From Sneathiella sp. (GTDB taxonomy: Bacteria > Pseudomonadota > Alphaproteobacteria > Sneathiellales > Sneathiellaceae), in contig NZ_NZMB01000012.1 in NCBI RefSeq assembly GCF_002694385.1, positions 95,934 through 159,933 on the forward strand: 64,000 nt of DNA. Reading direction: 5' to 3'. How positions within the stretch are numbered: the stretch's first letter is position 1; each line of letters starts with the position of its first letter. Below the pieces are notes generated by a model. It worked only from the letters and a program-made list of their open reading frames with translations, was not told the DNA's origin and ran no database searches. The translations under genes and the position numbers were made by a program. Positions 1-9,064 of the stretch are shown here, piece after piece.

Positions 1-613
1 CAAAGCGGGCAAGACCCAACTTCGCATCGCGGAAACGGAAAAATATGCGCATGTCACTTTCTTCCTGAATGGCGGGGAGGAGCGCGTTTATAACGGTGAA
101 GAACGTATTCTGGTACCGAGCCCTAAAGTGGCAACATATGATCTCAAGCCGGAAATGTCCGCCTATGAGGTGTTGGAGAACCTGCTCAAAGCCATAAAAT
201 CTGAAAAATTCGATCTTATCGTCGTTAATTTCGCCAATCCGGACATGGTCGGCCATACCGGCATCATGGAAGCCGCCGTCAAGGCGGTTGAGGTCATTGA
301 TGACTGCATCGGACAGCTTTCCAGCGCCATTGCAGACACCGGTGGGGCCATGCTAATCACCGCCGATCATGGCAACATTGAGCTGATGCGCGATCCGGAA
401 ACCGATGCGCCCTATACGTCGCATACGACCAATCTCGTTCCTTTGGTACTGGCTGTCGGCGGCGCGCAGGACGCGAGACTTGAAAAAGGAACTCTTGCCG
501 ATCTCGCGCCAACTGTTCTCAACCTGATGGGTCTTGCCATTCCGTCCGAAATGAGCGGTACAAACCTTATTCACGAGAAGGAGGGGTTTGAGAACAACCG
601 TGTTGCGTCCTGA
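1..613 (+). CDS. gpmI: 2,3-bisphosphoglycerate-independent phosphoglycerate mutase, 3' part
   Basis: The reading frame is open from base 2, so this is the C-terminal 203 residues or so of a family that is usually about 510 residues long. The enzyme interconverts 3- and 2-phosphoglycerate in glycolysis and gluconeogenesis, using two Mn2+ ions in the cytoplasm. Visible family motifs are [19 protein letters not shown] near the window start, NPDMVGHTG, and TADHGNIE, whose Asp and His bind metal. The C-terminus looks complete. The next gene, envC, starts inside its last codons, so the two are translationally linked. The 5' part lies outside the window. Confidence 0.96.
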   Translation, partial: KAGKTQLRIAETEKYAHVTFFLNGGEERVYNGEERILVPSPKVATYDLKPEMSAYEVLENLLKAIKSEKFDLIVVNFANPDMVGHTGIMEAAVKAVEVIDDCIGQLSSAIADTGGAMLITADHGNIELMRDPETDAPYTSHTTNLVPLVLAVGGAQDARLEKGTLADLAPTVLNLMGLAIPSEMSGTNLIHEKEGFENNRVAS

Positions 614-1928
614 GTTCAGTTTGTCATGCCTGCGTCAGAATATACGCCCGTTCGCCATTGGCATCTTCGGGCTGTCCCTGATCCTGCCGGGCATTGGCGC
701 GGCGGCATCGCCGGATGAAGAACTAAAGGCCCTGCAACAGGCCTTGGCCACATCGGAAAACCGGCAGCAGAATTTCACAGCCCAGCTTGAAAAACTCGAC
801 AGTGAAATAAAAACGCTGAAACGCAAACTTGTGGTTGCGGCGAGCAATCTCACCCAGCTTGATGAAAAGCTGGTCCAGGTCGAACAGCGATTGGATGAGA
901 TCCGACAGGTGGAAAATGATACACTCGCCGATCTGGAAAGCCGCAAAGATGACCTTTCCGTTACGATTTCCGCCCTGATCCATCTCAGCCGGCAACCGGA
1001 AGGTACCTTGATTGGTAATCCCAGCGGGCTTGTCGATAGTCTCCGCGCCTCCTCTTTATTGCAGTCTATCTTGCCAAAGCTCAAAGCAGATGCGGATCAT
1101 CTTGCCGGGCAGCTCAACACCCTGGCGGAATTGCGCACACAATATGCGAAAGAGAGGGAAGACTTCAGCGCCCTGCGTGACGAACGCATCGCCGAGCAGG
1201 AAACGCTTGATCAACTGCTGGAGGAAAAGCGCAACGCCCAAAGCAAAATTGCAAAACAAAGCGAGCAAGAGCAGAAGCGGCTAGAAAAACTCACTTCAGA
1301 TGTGACCGATACGACCGCCCTCATCACCCGTCTTGCCGAAGACAGGGAACGCCAACGCGCCGAAGAGCAAGCTCGGCTTGAACGCGAAATCGCGGCAAAG
1401 AAAAAAGCCGATGCCGAGAAAGCCGCCGCAGCCGCAAAGGTGGAGATCCCAAAACCGGAACAACAACCTCAAAACAAAACAGTCGCGCCGCAAGTGCTGG
1501 CAAATCTCAGTGCGACGCGCCATATAACAGAAGCAAAAGGATTGCTCCCCTTACCCGTTGGCGGACGCATCGTTACCCATTATGATGAGAATGATGATGT
1601 CGGCCTCAAAAAGGGAATTGTAATTGAAACCCGGCCAGAGGCCACCGTCATCTCGCCTTTCGATGGCCAGATCGCATTCGCCGGACCGTTCCGGCATTAT
1701 GGATTGCTGCTGATCATCGATCATGGCGACGGGTATCACTCGCTCCTGGCGGGAATGGGCTCCATAGATGCCGCCGTTGGGCAGCTTCTTCTTGCAGGAG
1801 AGCCTGTCGGACGAATGAAAACGAGTAGTAAAGGAAATCCTAAGCTCTATATGGAGCTTAGGAACAACGGTTCGCCCATTGACCCCGCTCCGTGGTTACT
1901 GGCCGAGAATAGAAAGGTTAGCGGATAA
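588..1928 (+). CDS. envC: EnvC-like murein hydrolase activator (degenerate LytM/M23 domain)
   Basis: A periplasmic protein of about 446 residues. It has an N-terminal hydrophobic signal segment (about residues 20-40), a long charged coiled-coil region (about 45-280), a Lys/Ala/Pro-rich linker and a C-terminal LytM/M23 domain (about 320-440). The M23 zinc ligands are missing: KGIVIET stands where HxGxD should be, and KLYMELR replaces HLHFEVR. This is the EnvC pattern, in which the domain activates amidases instead of cutting peptidoglycan itself. The start is TTG at 588, only 3 bases after an AGGAGG; GTG at 600 and TTG at 603 are alternatives with more usual spacing. It overlaps gpmI by 26 bases and ctpA by one base (TAATG). 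Confidence 0.9.
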   Translation: MRTTVLRPEFSLSCLRQNIRPFAIGIFGLSLILPGIGAAASPDEELKALQQALATSENRQQNFTAQLEKLDSEIKTLKRKLVVAASNLTQLDEKLVQVEQRLDEIRQVENDTLADLESRKDDLSVTISALIHLSRQPEGTLIGNPSGLVDSLRASSLLQSILPKLKADADHLAGQLNTLAELRTQYAKEREDFSALRDERIAEQETLDQLLEEKRNAQSKIAKQSEQEQKRLEKLTSDVTDTTALITRLAEDRERQRAEEQARLEREIAAKKKADAEKAAAAAKVEIPKPEQQPQNKTVAPQVLANLSATRHITEAKGLLPLPVGGRIVTHYDENDDVGLKKGIVIETRPEATVISPFDGQIAFAGPFRHYGLLLIIDHGDGYHSLLAGMGSIDAAVGQLLLAGEPVGRMKTSSKGNPKLYMELRNNGSPIDPAPWLLAENRKVSG

Positions 1929-3220
1929 TGAGACATGTTGTAACAGGTGTGTTGGCCGCAGCAGTTGTTCTGCTGTCGATTGCCATTGTGACGACACCGG
2001 ACAACCGGGTGGAGGCGAGTTCCGAGACCTATCGCCAGCTAAATCTCTTTGGCGATGTGTTTGCGAAAATCCGCGAAGACTATGTCGAGGAAGTCGACGA
2101 TGAAAAGCTTATCGAAGCCGCAATCAACGGCATGCTGAGTTCACTCGACCCTCATTCGAGCTATCTGAACCCGGAAAGCTATGACGGCATGAAGGTGCAG
2201 ACGCGCGGCAAGTTCGGTGGCCTCGGGATTGAAGTGACCATGGAAAACGGCTTCGTCAAGGTGGTGGCGCCCATTGATGACACCCCGGCCGCCAAGGCCG
2301 GCATTCAGGCGGGCGACCTGATCACTCATCTTGATGGCGAACCGGTTCTCGGCCTGACCCTGGCCGAAGCCGTCGACAAGATGCGCGGGCTGGTGGATAC
2401 GGACCTGACCTTGACCATCCGCCGCAACGGGGAGCAGGAACCACTTGAACTGACCCTGACCCGCGCCATCATTACCGTGCAGTCCGTTCGAGGCAGACTT
2501 GAAGATGACGGTATTCTTTATGTCCGGATTTCCAGCTTTACGGAACAGACGGACAGCGGTCTTCGCAAGACAATCGATACGTTGAAAGCGGAGGCGGGCG
2601 ATAATTTCCAGGGCCTTGTTCTTGACCTGCGGAATAATCCGGGCGGGCTTCTTGATCAGGCAATCGCTGTGGCGGACGACTTCCTTGAGAAAGGTGAAAT
2701 TGTTTCGACCCGCGGCCGGAAACAGGGCGATGCACAGCGCTACAACGCCAAACCGGACGACATTATCAACGGCATGCCGATCGTCGTTCTAATCAACGGC
2801 GGTTCGGCCAGCGCCTCCGAGATTGTTGCAGGCGCCCTGCAGGATCATGGCCGCGCCGTGGTTCTCGGCACCAAGAGCTTCGGCAAAGGGTCCGTTCAGA
2901 CCATTGTTCCCTTGCAAGGTAATGGCGCCATGCGGATGACAACGGCCCGTTATTACACGCCATCCGGCACGTCCATCCAGGCTAAGGGTATCGTCCCCGA
3001 TATCGAGGTGGAACAGGCCAAACTGGAAGTTTTGGAACAGGCGCGCGGCCGTTCCGAAGCGGATCTTAGAAACCATCTGGAAAATGGCAGCGAGCCGGAA
3101 ACCCCTGTCGCCGATGGTGAAGGTCAGGCTGCTGAAGAAGAAGTCCTCGACTATCAGCTTCTTCGTGCAAAGGATCTGTTGAAGGGTGTCTCACTTTTTG
3201 CAAAAAAGGATGCTAAATAG
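1928..3220 (+). CDS. ctpA: S41 family C-terminal processing peptidase (CtpA)
   Basis: A 430-residue periplasmic serine protease with an N-terminal signal or anchor (about residues 7-22), a PDZ domain (about 80-165, containing GGLGIEV and AKAGIQAGDLI) and an S41 catalytic domain (about 185-375). The expected Ser/Lys dyad is present: Ser295 in GGSASASE and Lys320 in SFGKGSVQT. The 25-residue spacing matches E. coli Tsp. The C-terminal tail is acidic and probably flexible. Such proteases trim or degrade periplasmic substrates recognised by their C-termini. The ATG overlaps the envC stop by one base. The gpmI-envC-ctpA order is common in alphaproteobacteria and links the protease to envelope remodelling. 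Confidence 0.95.
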   Translation: MRHVVTGVLAAAVVLLSIAIVTTPDNRVEASSETYRQLNLFGDVFAKIREDYVEEVDDEKLIEAAINGMLSSLDPHSSYLNPESYDGMKVQTRGKFGGLGIEVTMENGFVKVVAPIDDTPAAKAGIQAGDLITHLDGEPVLGLTLAEAVDKMRGLVDTDLTLTIRRNGEQEPLELTLTRAIITVQSVRGRLEDDGILYVRISSFTEQTDSGLRKTIDTLKAEAGDNFQGLVLDLRNNPGGLLDQAIAVADDFLEKGEIVSTRGRKQGDAQRYNAKPDDIINGMPIVVLINGGSASASEIVAGALQDHGRAVVLGTKSFGKGSVQTIVPLQGNGAMRMTTARYYTPSGTSIQAKGIVPDIEVEQAKLEVLEQARGRSEADLRNHLENGSEPETPVADGEGQAAEEEVLDYQLLRAKDLLKGVSLFAKKDAK

Positions 3221-3303
3221 ACTGAATGTCATGTGTCCTTCGGGCGGCGTAGGTGAAATGAGTCATCTCCGTCACCAAAGGAAATTAGTATCGGCGGATT
3301 ACT

Positions 3304-5097
3304 GTGGGAAATTTGGATAAAGACGAGCTGACAAAACCGATGCCCGCAAACAGGGTGTCGGTTTTGTTCGTTTTGTCTCTGATGGTTATTCTGGCTGTCA
3401 TTGCGCTGGCCGGATGGGGGTATTTCAGTCAGAAAGGGCAACGTCCGGCAACCACGGTTTCGGCCAGTACCAGCATCAACGCCCCCATAGAACTGCCCGC
3501 GGCCACGCCGGAGAGTACCGCTCTACAGAAGGACGCAGCCCAGCAAGCGACCGACTCCTCAACGGACAAGATACCTGACGAGACCACCGCCGAAACGGAC
3601 GACACCTCCAAATCAGAAGACAATGAGCCGCCCGCCGTAACCGGAGGGGAGACCGCAGGTCGGCCCCTTTCCCCGTCAGTGCCGGAGCAGAGTTCTGACG
3701 CCAGCTCCGAACAGGAAAACACAGCGACCGCAAATAAGCGCCCGCAAGACAGCACCGCAACCACGGCAATTCCCGACTCTTCGCCCCCCGGAACACGGAT
3801 TATGTCATCGGGAAAAACACCGGAGGAAACAACGGCGACGGAGACCATGCTCCCGCCCCCCGGCGACGCTAATACTGACGAAAAAAGCGTAGCGGGTGAA
3901 GAGGAGCGGAATATGGACGGAACCTCTTCCTCCATATCCAATTCAGAGGCAGCGCAAGACAGCGCATTTGACGATACAGCAGCCCCTCCTCCGATTGCAG
4001 AGAGGGATGCGGACAGCGAACAAAGTTCTGCTCCGGATGGGGAACAGATACCTGTGGGCGAGACCTCCCCACCCTCAATATCAGATAGTGAGGAAGCCCG
4101 CCCCATAACCGCAGCAGATGAGTCACATGCAAATCAGACGGCGGATGCGATGGCAGATGCGACGACGAATGAGAGTCTCTCTGTGCCCGAATCCGCGGCC
4201 AGCGCAGAAACATCGTCGGCCACCGATGGCCGGGTCGGGATGACTTTTCCGGCTGCGCCCTCCGCTTCTGCGACGCAGGAAAGTGATGACATCACAGAAC
4301 CAGACGAAGACGCCCCTCTACAAGCTGTTGACGATGGAGCGTCAGAAAAACCAGCGGCTACGGAAACAATATCCTCCCCTCCCGTGACAGAGCCAATGCA
4401 GGCCGCCGGTCCGGACACGCCCCGGATTGCCATCATTATCAGCGAACTGGGCATGAGCAATGCGCGAGCGCGGCAAGCCATCGAACGGCTGCCCGCCGCA
4501 ATTACCTTCAGCTTCAACCCCTACGGACATAATTTGCAGCAGATTGCGGATGAAGCCCGCGCGGCGGGGCATGAAATCCTCCTTCAGGTGCCGATGGAGC
4601 CAATGGGTTATCCCCGTCTTGATCCCGGCATCCACGGCCTTAGAACAGACCTTTCAACCGATGAGAACCTGGCGCGGCTTGACTGGATATTGGATCGCTT
4701 TACAGGCTATATTGGCATTACCAATCAGATGGGTTCCAGATTTACGACCGACGCCGACGCCATTACCCCCATCCTTGCCGCGATCGGTAAGAAAAATCTC
4801 CTTTACCTCGACAGCCGTACAGCAGGCAACAGCATCGCCGCCCATATTGCGCAGGAGCTTGCCGTGCCGGTTGCTATTAACAACCGTTTCCTGGACCACC
4901 GGGAAGAACGCGCCACGATTGATGCGCATTTTGCGGCCCTCGAATCCCTTGCCCAACGCACCGGAGTCGCAATTGGCATTGCCTATCCCTATGAAGAAAC
5001 CTTCGATTATCTGACCGACTGGATCAAGGGATTAGAAGGAAAGGGACTTCTTCTTTCCCCAATCTCCGCACTCGTCAACAAACAGGAAACAAGATGA
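3304..5097 (+). CDS. Divergent polysaccharide deacetylase family protein (YibQ/DUF610) with a long acidic linker
   Basis: A 597-residue protein starting at GTG. One transmembrane helix (about residues 17-39) anchors it in the inner membrane. Residues of roughly 50 to 370 are a low-complexity stretch rich in Ser, Thr, Glu, Asp, Ala and Pro, with no visible fold. The C-terminal domain (about 373-595) begins [13 protein letters not shown] and has the [20 protein letters not shown] and [11 protein letters not shown] motifs of the divergent polysaccharide deacetylase family. The true enzymatic activity of this family is not established. It follows ctpA after 83 bases and overlaps rppH by four bases (ATGA). 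The linker is unusually long and would let the domain reach across the periplasm. Confidence 0.88.
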   Translation: MGNLDKDELTKPMPANRVSVLFVLSLMVILAVIALAGWGYFSQKGQRPATTVSASTSINAPIELPAATPESTALQKDAAQQATDSSTDKIPDETTAETDDTSKSEDNEPPAVTGGETAGRPLSPSVPEQSSDASSEQENTATANKRPQDSTATTAIPDSSPPGTRIMSSGKTPEETTATETMLPPPGDANTDEKSVAGEEERNMDGTSSSISNSEAAQDSAFDDTAAPPPIAERDADSEQSSAPDGEQIPVGETSPPSISDSEEARPITAADESHANQTADAMADATTNESLSVPESAASAETSSATDGRVGMTFPAAPSASATQESDDITEPDEDAPLQAVDDGASEKPAATETISSPPVTEPMQAAGPDTPRIAIIISELGMSNARARQAIERLPAAITFSFNPYGHNLQQIADEARAAGHEILLQVPMEPMGYPRLDPGIHGLRTDLSTDENLARLDWILDRFTGYIGITNQMGSRFTTDADAITPILAAIGKKNLLYLDSRTAGNSIAAHIAQELAVPVAINNRFLDHREERATIDAHFAALESLAQRTGVAIGIAYPYEETFDYLTDWIKGLEGKGLLLSPISALVNKQETR

Positions 5098-5576
5098 CCA
5101 AGACTGCGTTACGTGAAAGCCTGCCCTATCGCCCCTGCGCCGGAATGATGGTTCTCAACGGAGAGGGGCGCGTGTTCGTCGGCCGCCGCATCGATATGGT
5201 CAGTGAACACTGGCAAATGCCGCAAGGCGGCATTGACGAGAATGAAGATCCGATCGAAGCTGCGTTGCGCGAACTTGATGAAGAAATCGGCACTCGTAAT
5301 GTCGAGCTTGTCCACGTGCTCAATGAATGGCTGACCTATGAACTGCCGGATGATCTGCTCGGGAAGATATGGAAGGGAAAGTATCGTGGCCAGAAACAGA
5401 AATGGTTTCTGTTTCGCTTCCTCGGGGAGGATCAGGATATCAACATTCTCACGAAGCATCCGGAATTTTCTGAATGGAAATGGGCAGAATATGCGGAACT
5501 GCCGGAACTGATCGTCCCTTTCAAACGTGCTCTTTATGAAACAGTTCTGGAAAAATTCTCTCCATACGTGCGCTGA
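5094..5576 (+). CDS. rppH: RNA pyrophosphohydrolase
   Basis: A 160-residue NUDIX hydrolase of the RppH family. It removes pyrophosphate from the 5' end of transcripts, which opens the way to RNase E decay. The NUDIX box starts at about residue 45 (PQGGIDENE) and fits G-x5-E-x7-RELxEExG, with RELDEEIG as its second half. The N-terminal [13 protein letters not shown] and the later [12 protein letters not shown] are typical of RppH rather than of general NUDIX proteins, and the length matches the family. It is translationally coupled to the deacetylase-like gene by an ATGA overlap and is the last gene of the plus-strand run that starts before the window. Confidence 0.95.
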   Translation: MTKTALRESLPYRPCAGMMVLNGEGRVFVGRRIDMVSEHWQMPQGGIDENEDPIEAALRELDEEIGTRNVELVHVLNEWLTYELPDDLLGKIWKGKYRGQKQKWFLFRFLGEDQDINILTKHPEFSEWKWAEYAELPELIVPFKRALYETVLEKFSPYVR

Positions 5577-5903
5577 GATATCATTCATTCGGGCACACGC
5601 CCCACAAATTATAGTTAAGAATAAATGAAAAATCTTTGATTTTTATCTATATCTAGTATTCCTGCGATTTTCATAAAATTTATCTCATCTCCTGTTGTCT
5701 TTTCTTTTCCGATACGATTATAATCCTAACGAGTTGTTAATTACGAATAATTGCTCATAGTTAATAAACAAGGTTAATTTTGTGGCTTCATTGGAAACTG
5801 CATTGTTATTCTTGTAATATTGATCCGTTAGTATCCAGACTGCCGCCGCCGTGCTGCACATTATTTTTGTCATTTAGAGCCGTAATTGTATTGTGAGCGT
5901 AAC
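5577..5903. other. AT-rich intergenic region between rppH and the PilZ-methyltransferase gene
   Basis: About 330 bases without a convincing gene. The stretch is clearly more AT-rich than its surroundings. It holds an AT-rich inverted repeat (arms AAAAATC and GATTTTT, 5628-5644), too weak and without a U-run to be called a terminator with confidence. Several TTAA elements lie around 5735-5780, but none has the exact spacing of a CtrA site. It must contain the promoter of the downstream gene, but I could not pick out one clear sigma-70 site. Confidence 0.6.
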
Positions 5904-7364
5904 ATGAAACATTATGAGGAGCTTTCCGGGGGAGAAGGTCGGCGTGTTTTTTATCGCGCAGAACGCTTCAATGCCAAAACCTTGATGAGTAGTATATCGC
6001 CGATTGTCGAGATGGATGACCGATCTTTCGATATCTACGACATCAGCATGAGCGGAATAAGTTTTGTCAGCCCACAGAATTTTTCCTGGCTCGAAGACAT
6101 GAATAAGGATGTTCCGCTGCAACTCAAGATCGGAACAACGGAAGTTTTCTCGGGAAATGGTAAAATCCGCCGGATTGAACCGCACGAAAATCAGCATAAG
6201 GTCGCTGTCGAGCTAACCCGCGGTTTTCTTGATATCAAGAAAATTCTGGCGCAGCATGATGATCTCGCGTTGCAGCAGGCCGTGACTATCGGCCTCTCCG
6301 ATCACTCTCGGCTTGTACCGGCTGCCTATAAGGAAGCAATCGGTGATGCAGTCTATATGTTCCGCTCCATACACAAGGTTCTCGACAAGGTTGAGGCCGA
6401 TCTCGGGCGCGATGATTCCCGGCGCAGCGAACGCATAAAGGATATTATCCTCGCCTGTGAAACGAAGGCATTGACCCGCTGGAGGGAAATTTCAAAAAAA
6501 TGCCTGAAAATCACGGAAGAGCTGGGAGACGATAGCCTCGCCATTGCCGCCGTCAAGCAGTATACGGAAATGGTGCTGACACCGGAAATTCTACCCGGAG
6601 CAAGCTGGGACCGCGCCTACAGCAAACCGCTCGGCTATCCGGGCGATTATCAGGTCATGAACTATGCCTATAATCTGACGCTGGAAGGCGACACGGCCTA
6701 TGCAAAATTCTGCCACCGCCTCGGCACCTCAACAGGTGAGTTCATCGCCACTCGCATGACAATGACCAAGCAGGCGATCGCTCGCCTCTGTACAGAAGCC
6801 GCCGCCCGTGGACGGAGCGATTTCAAGGCCGCGAGCCTTGGCTGTGGCCCCGCACAGGAAGTCGCCAATTATCTGAAAACGCCGAATATCCCGCTTCCGG
6901 TTGAGTTCACTCTCATAGATCAGGATCATGACGCACTCTCCTATGCCTATAACAGCACCTATCCCGAGGTAGTCCGGCTCGATGGCATGGCCTGGGTTCG
7001 TTGCCTGCATGCCACATTCCTGGAGTTTCTGGCGACAGGCAAGCTGTTCAGCAAACTCGAAAAGCAGGATCTGATCTATGCTGTGGGTCTTGCCGATTAT
7101 CTTGGCAAAAAGCGATCCACCAAACTGGTCAATGACCTGTACAGCAATCTGCGGCCAGGCGGGACGCTGATCATCGGCTGTATGCGTACATCGGAGACAA
7201 GCCTCAAATGGCAGGTCGAATATGTGGTGGACTGGACATTGGTCCATCGCACAGAACAGGAAATGTTCGAGCTTGCAGAAAATCTTGATCCGGCGGCGAA
7301 ACGTGAAGTTATTGCAGATCCGACGGGTCATTGCCATCTTCTCTTCGTGACAAAGCCAGAATGA
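5904..7364 (+). CDS. PilZ domain fused to a SAM-dependent methyltransferase (EF/3-OH-PAME biosynthesis-like)
   Basis: A 486-residue protein if it starts at the ATG at 5904; a TTG at 5886 would add six residues. Residues of about 10-105 look like a PilZ domain with both c-di-GMP motifs: RVFYR (RxxxR, 14-18) and DISMSG (DxSxxG, 46-51). Residues of about 180-485 form a class I methyltransferase. The SAM motif SLGCGPAQEV lies around residue 313, followed by the acidic LIDQDHDAL and later GGTLIIGCM. WDRAYSKPLGYPGDYQVMNY before it is typical of proteins annotated as extracellular factor 3-hydroxypalmitic acid methyl ester biosynthesis proteins. The substrate is unknown. I infer that c-di-GMP controls the methylation. 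It is convergent with the histidine kinase gene, 53 bases away. Confidence 0.8.
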   Translation: MKHYEELSGGEGRRVFYRAERFNAKTLMSSISPIVEMDDRSFDIYDISMSGISFVSPQNFSWLEDMNKDVPLQLKIGTTEVFSGNGKIRRIEPHENQHKVAVELTRGFLDIKKILAQHDDLALQQAVTIGLSDHSRLVPAAYKEAIGDAVYMFRSIHKVLDKVEADLGRDDSRRSERIKDIILACETKALTRWREISKKCLKITEELGDDSLAIAAVKQYTEMVLTPEILPGASWDRAYSKPLGYPGDYQVMNYAYNLTLEGDTAYAKFCHRLGTSTGEFIATRMTMTKQAIARLCTEAAARGRSDFKAASLGCGPAQEVANYLKTPNIPLPVEFTLIDQDHDALSYAYNSTYPEVVRLDGMAWVRCLHATFLEFLATGKLFSKLEKQDLIYAVGLADYLGKKRSTKLVNDLYSNLRPGGTLIIGCMRTSETSLKWQVEYVVDWTLVHRTEQEMFELAENLDPAAKREVIADPTGHCHLLFVTKPE

Positions 7365-7417
7365 CGGAGGAAGCATTCAAGAGGGGGATCCGCTGTCCAT
7401 AGCGGCGGAATGGATCA

Positions 7418-9064
7418 TTATCCTCTAGCGGCTTTTGCCCGACCACTGTCCCCGTCGATCTGGCGATCCACCAGACGCTCTTTCGGGAATTCAACAATGG
7501 CGACCGTTCCCTCACCAAGGCGGCTGTCGAGTGTGATCGTCCCGCTATGCAGCTCCATGATATTTTTGGTAAGGGGCAGCCCTAGTCCTGTTCCATCATA
7601 GTTGCGAGCCATGGAGCTTTCTATCTGAACAAACGGATCGAAGACCTTTTCGATATTTTCAGGATCAATACCAATACCCGTATCACGGATGCGGATCTGG
7701 AGGTTTCCGTTCTCAAGCGACTGGAAACCAATAGAAACCGATCCGCCTTTATGGGTAAACTTCACCGCATTGGAAAACAGATTAAGGAAGACCTGCGCCA
7801 GAAGCCGCGGATCGCCAATCATCCGATGATCCCGCGACGGAACATCAAATATGAGGCGCACGCCCCGCTCCGCCGCATTATCGCGAATGACCCGCAAGGT
7901 TGAATTGACGGTATCAACGATGGAGACTTCCTCTTCCTGCAACACCAGTTTGCCCGCTTCCGCCTTCGACAGATCGAGAATATCATTGATAATGCTGAGC
8001 AGATGCTGGCCACTGACATTGATGTCGTGGGAATACTCCTGATATTGCTCCTTGCCGAGCGGGCCGAACATTTCTTTTTCCAGAATTTCCGAAAACCCGA
8101 TGATAGCGTTAAGCGGTGTCCGCAGCTCATGCGACATGATTGCCAGAAATTCGGATTTCGAATGATTGGCCGCCTGGGCCTTTTCTGCCAGGATATCGCT
8201 TTTGACCCGTTCTTCATCCAGCATCTTCATATTGATAAAGTCGCGGCGCTGCGCCAGTTCCTGAAAATAAGCGGCGAAAACGCCCATCCCTGCCGCCGTC
8301 AGCAGGAAAAAGTCGTTGGCCATCAAAATCAGCAGCGGGATCGGATTATACCAGATCGCCGCGATATGATAGGCCGCGATCAGGAACACCGTGACAAAGG
8401 ACGCATACAGAAACCGTGTCGGCGGCAGGCAGCAACAGAAGATAATCAACGGTGTCAGACCGGCGTAATAAAGATAATTTCCCGGCTCATCGGCAATGGC
8501 CGTCATCACAATAATACTGACGCCCGAGGCAAGCATGCAAAATGCCGCACCTGGCTGCGCGAAAATTGCGTAGTATTTCGTATAGGTCAATCCGAAAACG
8601 ATCAGAAAAATCGGGATTGCAAAACAGAAGCGTATAATCGCCGCTTCCTTGAAAACCTCAGGAATGGCATAAAAGTCGAGGATTGAAAAAGCGGCATAAA
8701 TAATAATGGCGGACAGAAGCGACAACCGCATGACACCAATTGAACGGGCGATTGCGGTATCGTTATAAGCGCTTTCGACTTCATGATCGACAAAACGCAA
8801 CGAAAATCGGTTCAATTTCGTTCCGTTAAAGATAGATTCAATTGTCTTCAATTGACCTAAAAAGTTCAATTTCGCCGCCAGTTTCTTTGCGTATACAAAA
8901 TTCTTTGTAAAAATATACCGAATAGTGGTTAATTTACTCTTAATTCTGCAAAGCCTGCGGCCACGGCCAGGTCCGTCAGTTCTTAGATCCCAAAATTTTA
9001 TAATCTTTGTTAAATTACAATTACTTACCTGTTCTTCATCCCCTTCAAAATTTTTACCAGCCAT
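7418..9064 (-). CDS. Membrane-bound sensor histidine kinase (orphan)
   Basis: Up to 548 residues. Six hydrophobic segments (about residues 113-270) form a membrane sensor region. A HisKA domain follows, with the phospho-acceptor His312 in SHELRTPLNAIIGFSEIL, and then a HATPase domain with N-box NLFSNAVKFTHKGG, G1 DTGIGIDPENI and G2 GTGLGLPLTKNI. No receiver domain and no response regulator gene are present nearby. The start is uncertain. The longest frame overlaps the upstream flavoprotein gene by 40 bases, and its first 70 to 90 codons are AT-rich and do not resemble kinase sequence. TTG at 8851, with TAGGT just upstream, is a plausible alternative. The ligand is unknown. Confidence 0.85.
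   Translation of the reverse strand: MAGKNFEGDEEQVSNCNLTKIIKFWDLRTDGPGRGRRLCRIKSKLTTIRYIFTKNFVYAKKLAAKLNFLGQLKTIESIFNGTKLNRFSLRFVDHEVESAYNDTAIARSIGVMRLSLLSAIIIYAAFSILDFYAIPEVFKEAAIIRFCFAIPIFLIVFGLTYTKYYAIFAQPGAAFCMLASGVSIIVMTAIADEPGNYLYYAGLTPLIIFCCCLPPTRFLYASFVTVFLIAAYHIAAIWYNPIPLLILMANDFFLLTAAGMGVFAAYFQELAQRRDFINMKMLDEERVKSDILAEKAQAANHSKSEFLAIMSHELRTPLNAIIGFSEILEKEMFGPLGKEQYQEYSHDINVSGQHLLSIINDILDLSKAEAGKLVLQEEEVSIVDTVNSTLRVIRDNAAERGVRLIFDVPSRDHRMIGDPRLLAQVFLNLFSNAVKFTHKGGSVSIGFQSLENGNLQIRIRDTGIGIDPENIEKVFDPFVQIESSMARNYDGTGLGLPLTKNIMELHSGTITLDSRLGEGTVAIVEFPKERLVDRQIDGDSGRAKAARG

Noticed and set aside
5628..5644. Terminator after rppH
   Set aside because: The stem is made almost only of A-T pairs and no clear T-run follows it in a usable direction.
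5735..5780. CtrA-like TTAA-N7-TTAA binding sites
   Set aside because: The TTAA elements are there, but none of the pairs has the seven-base spacing.
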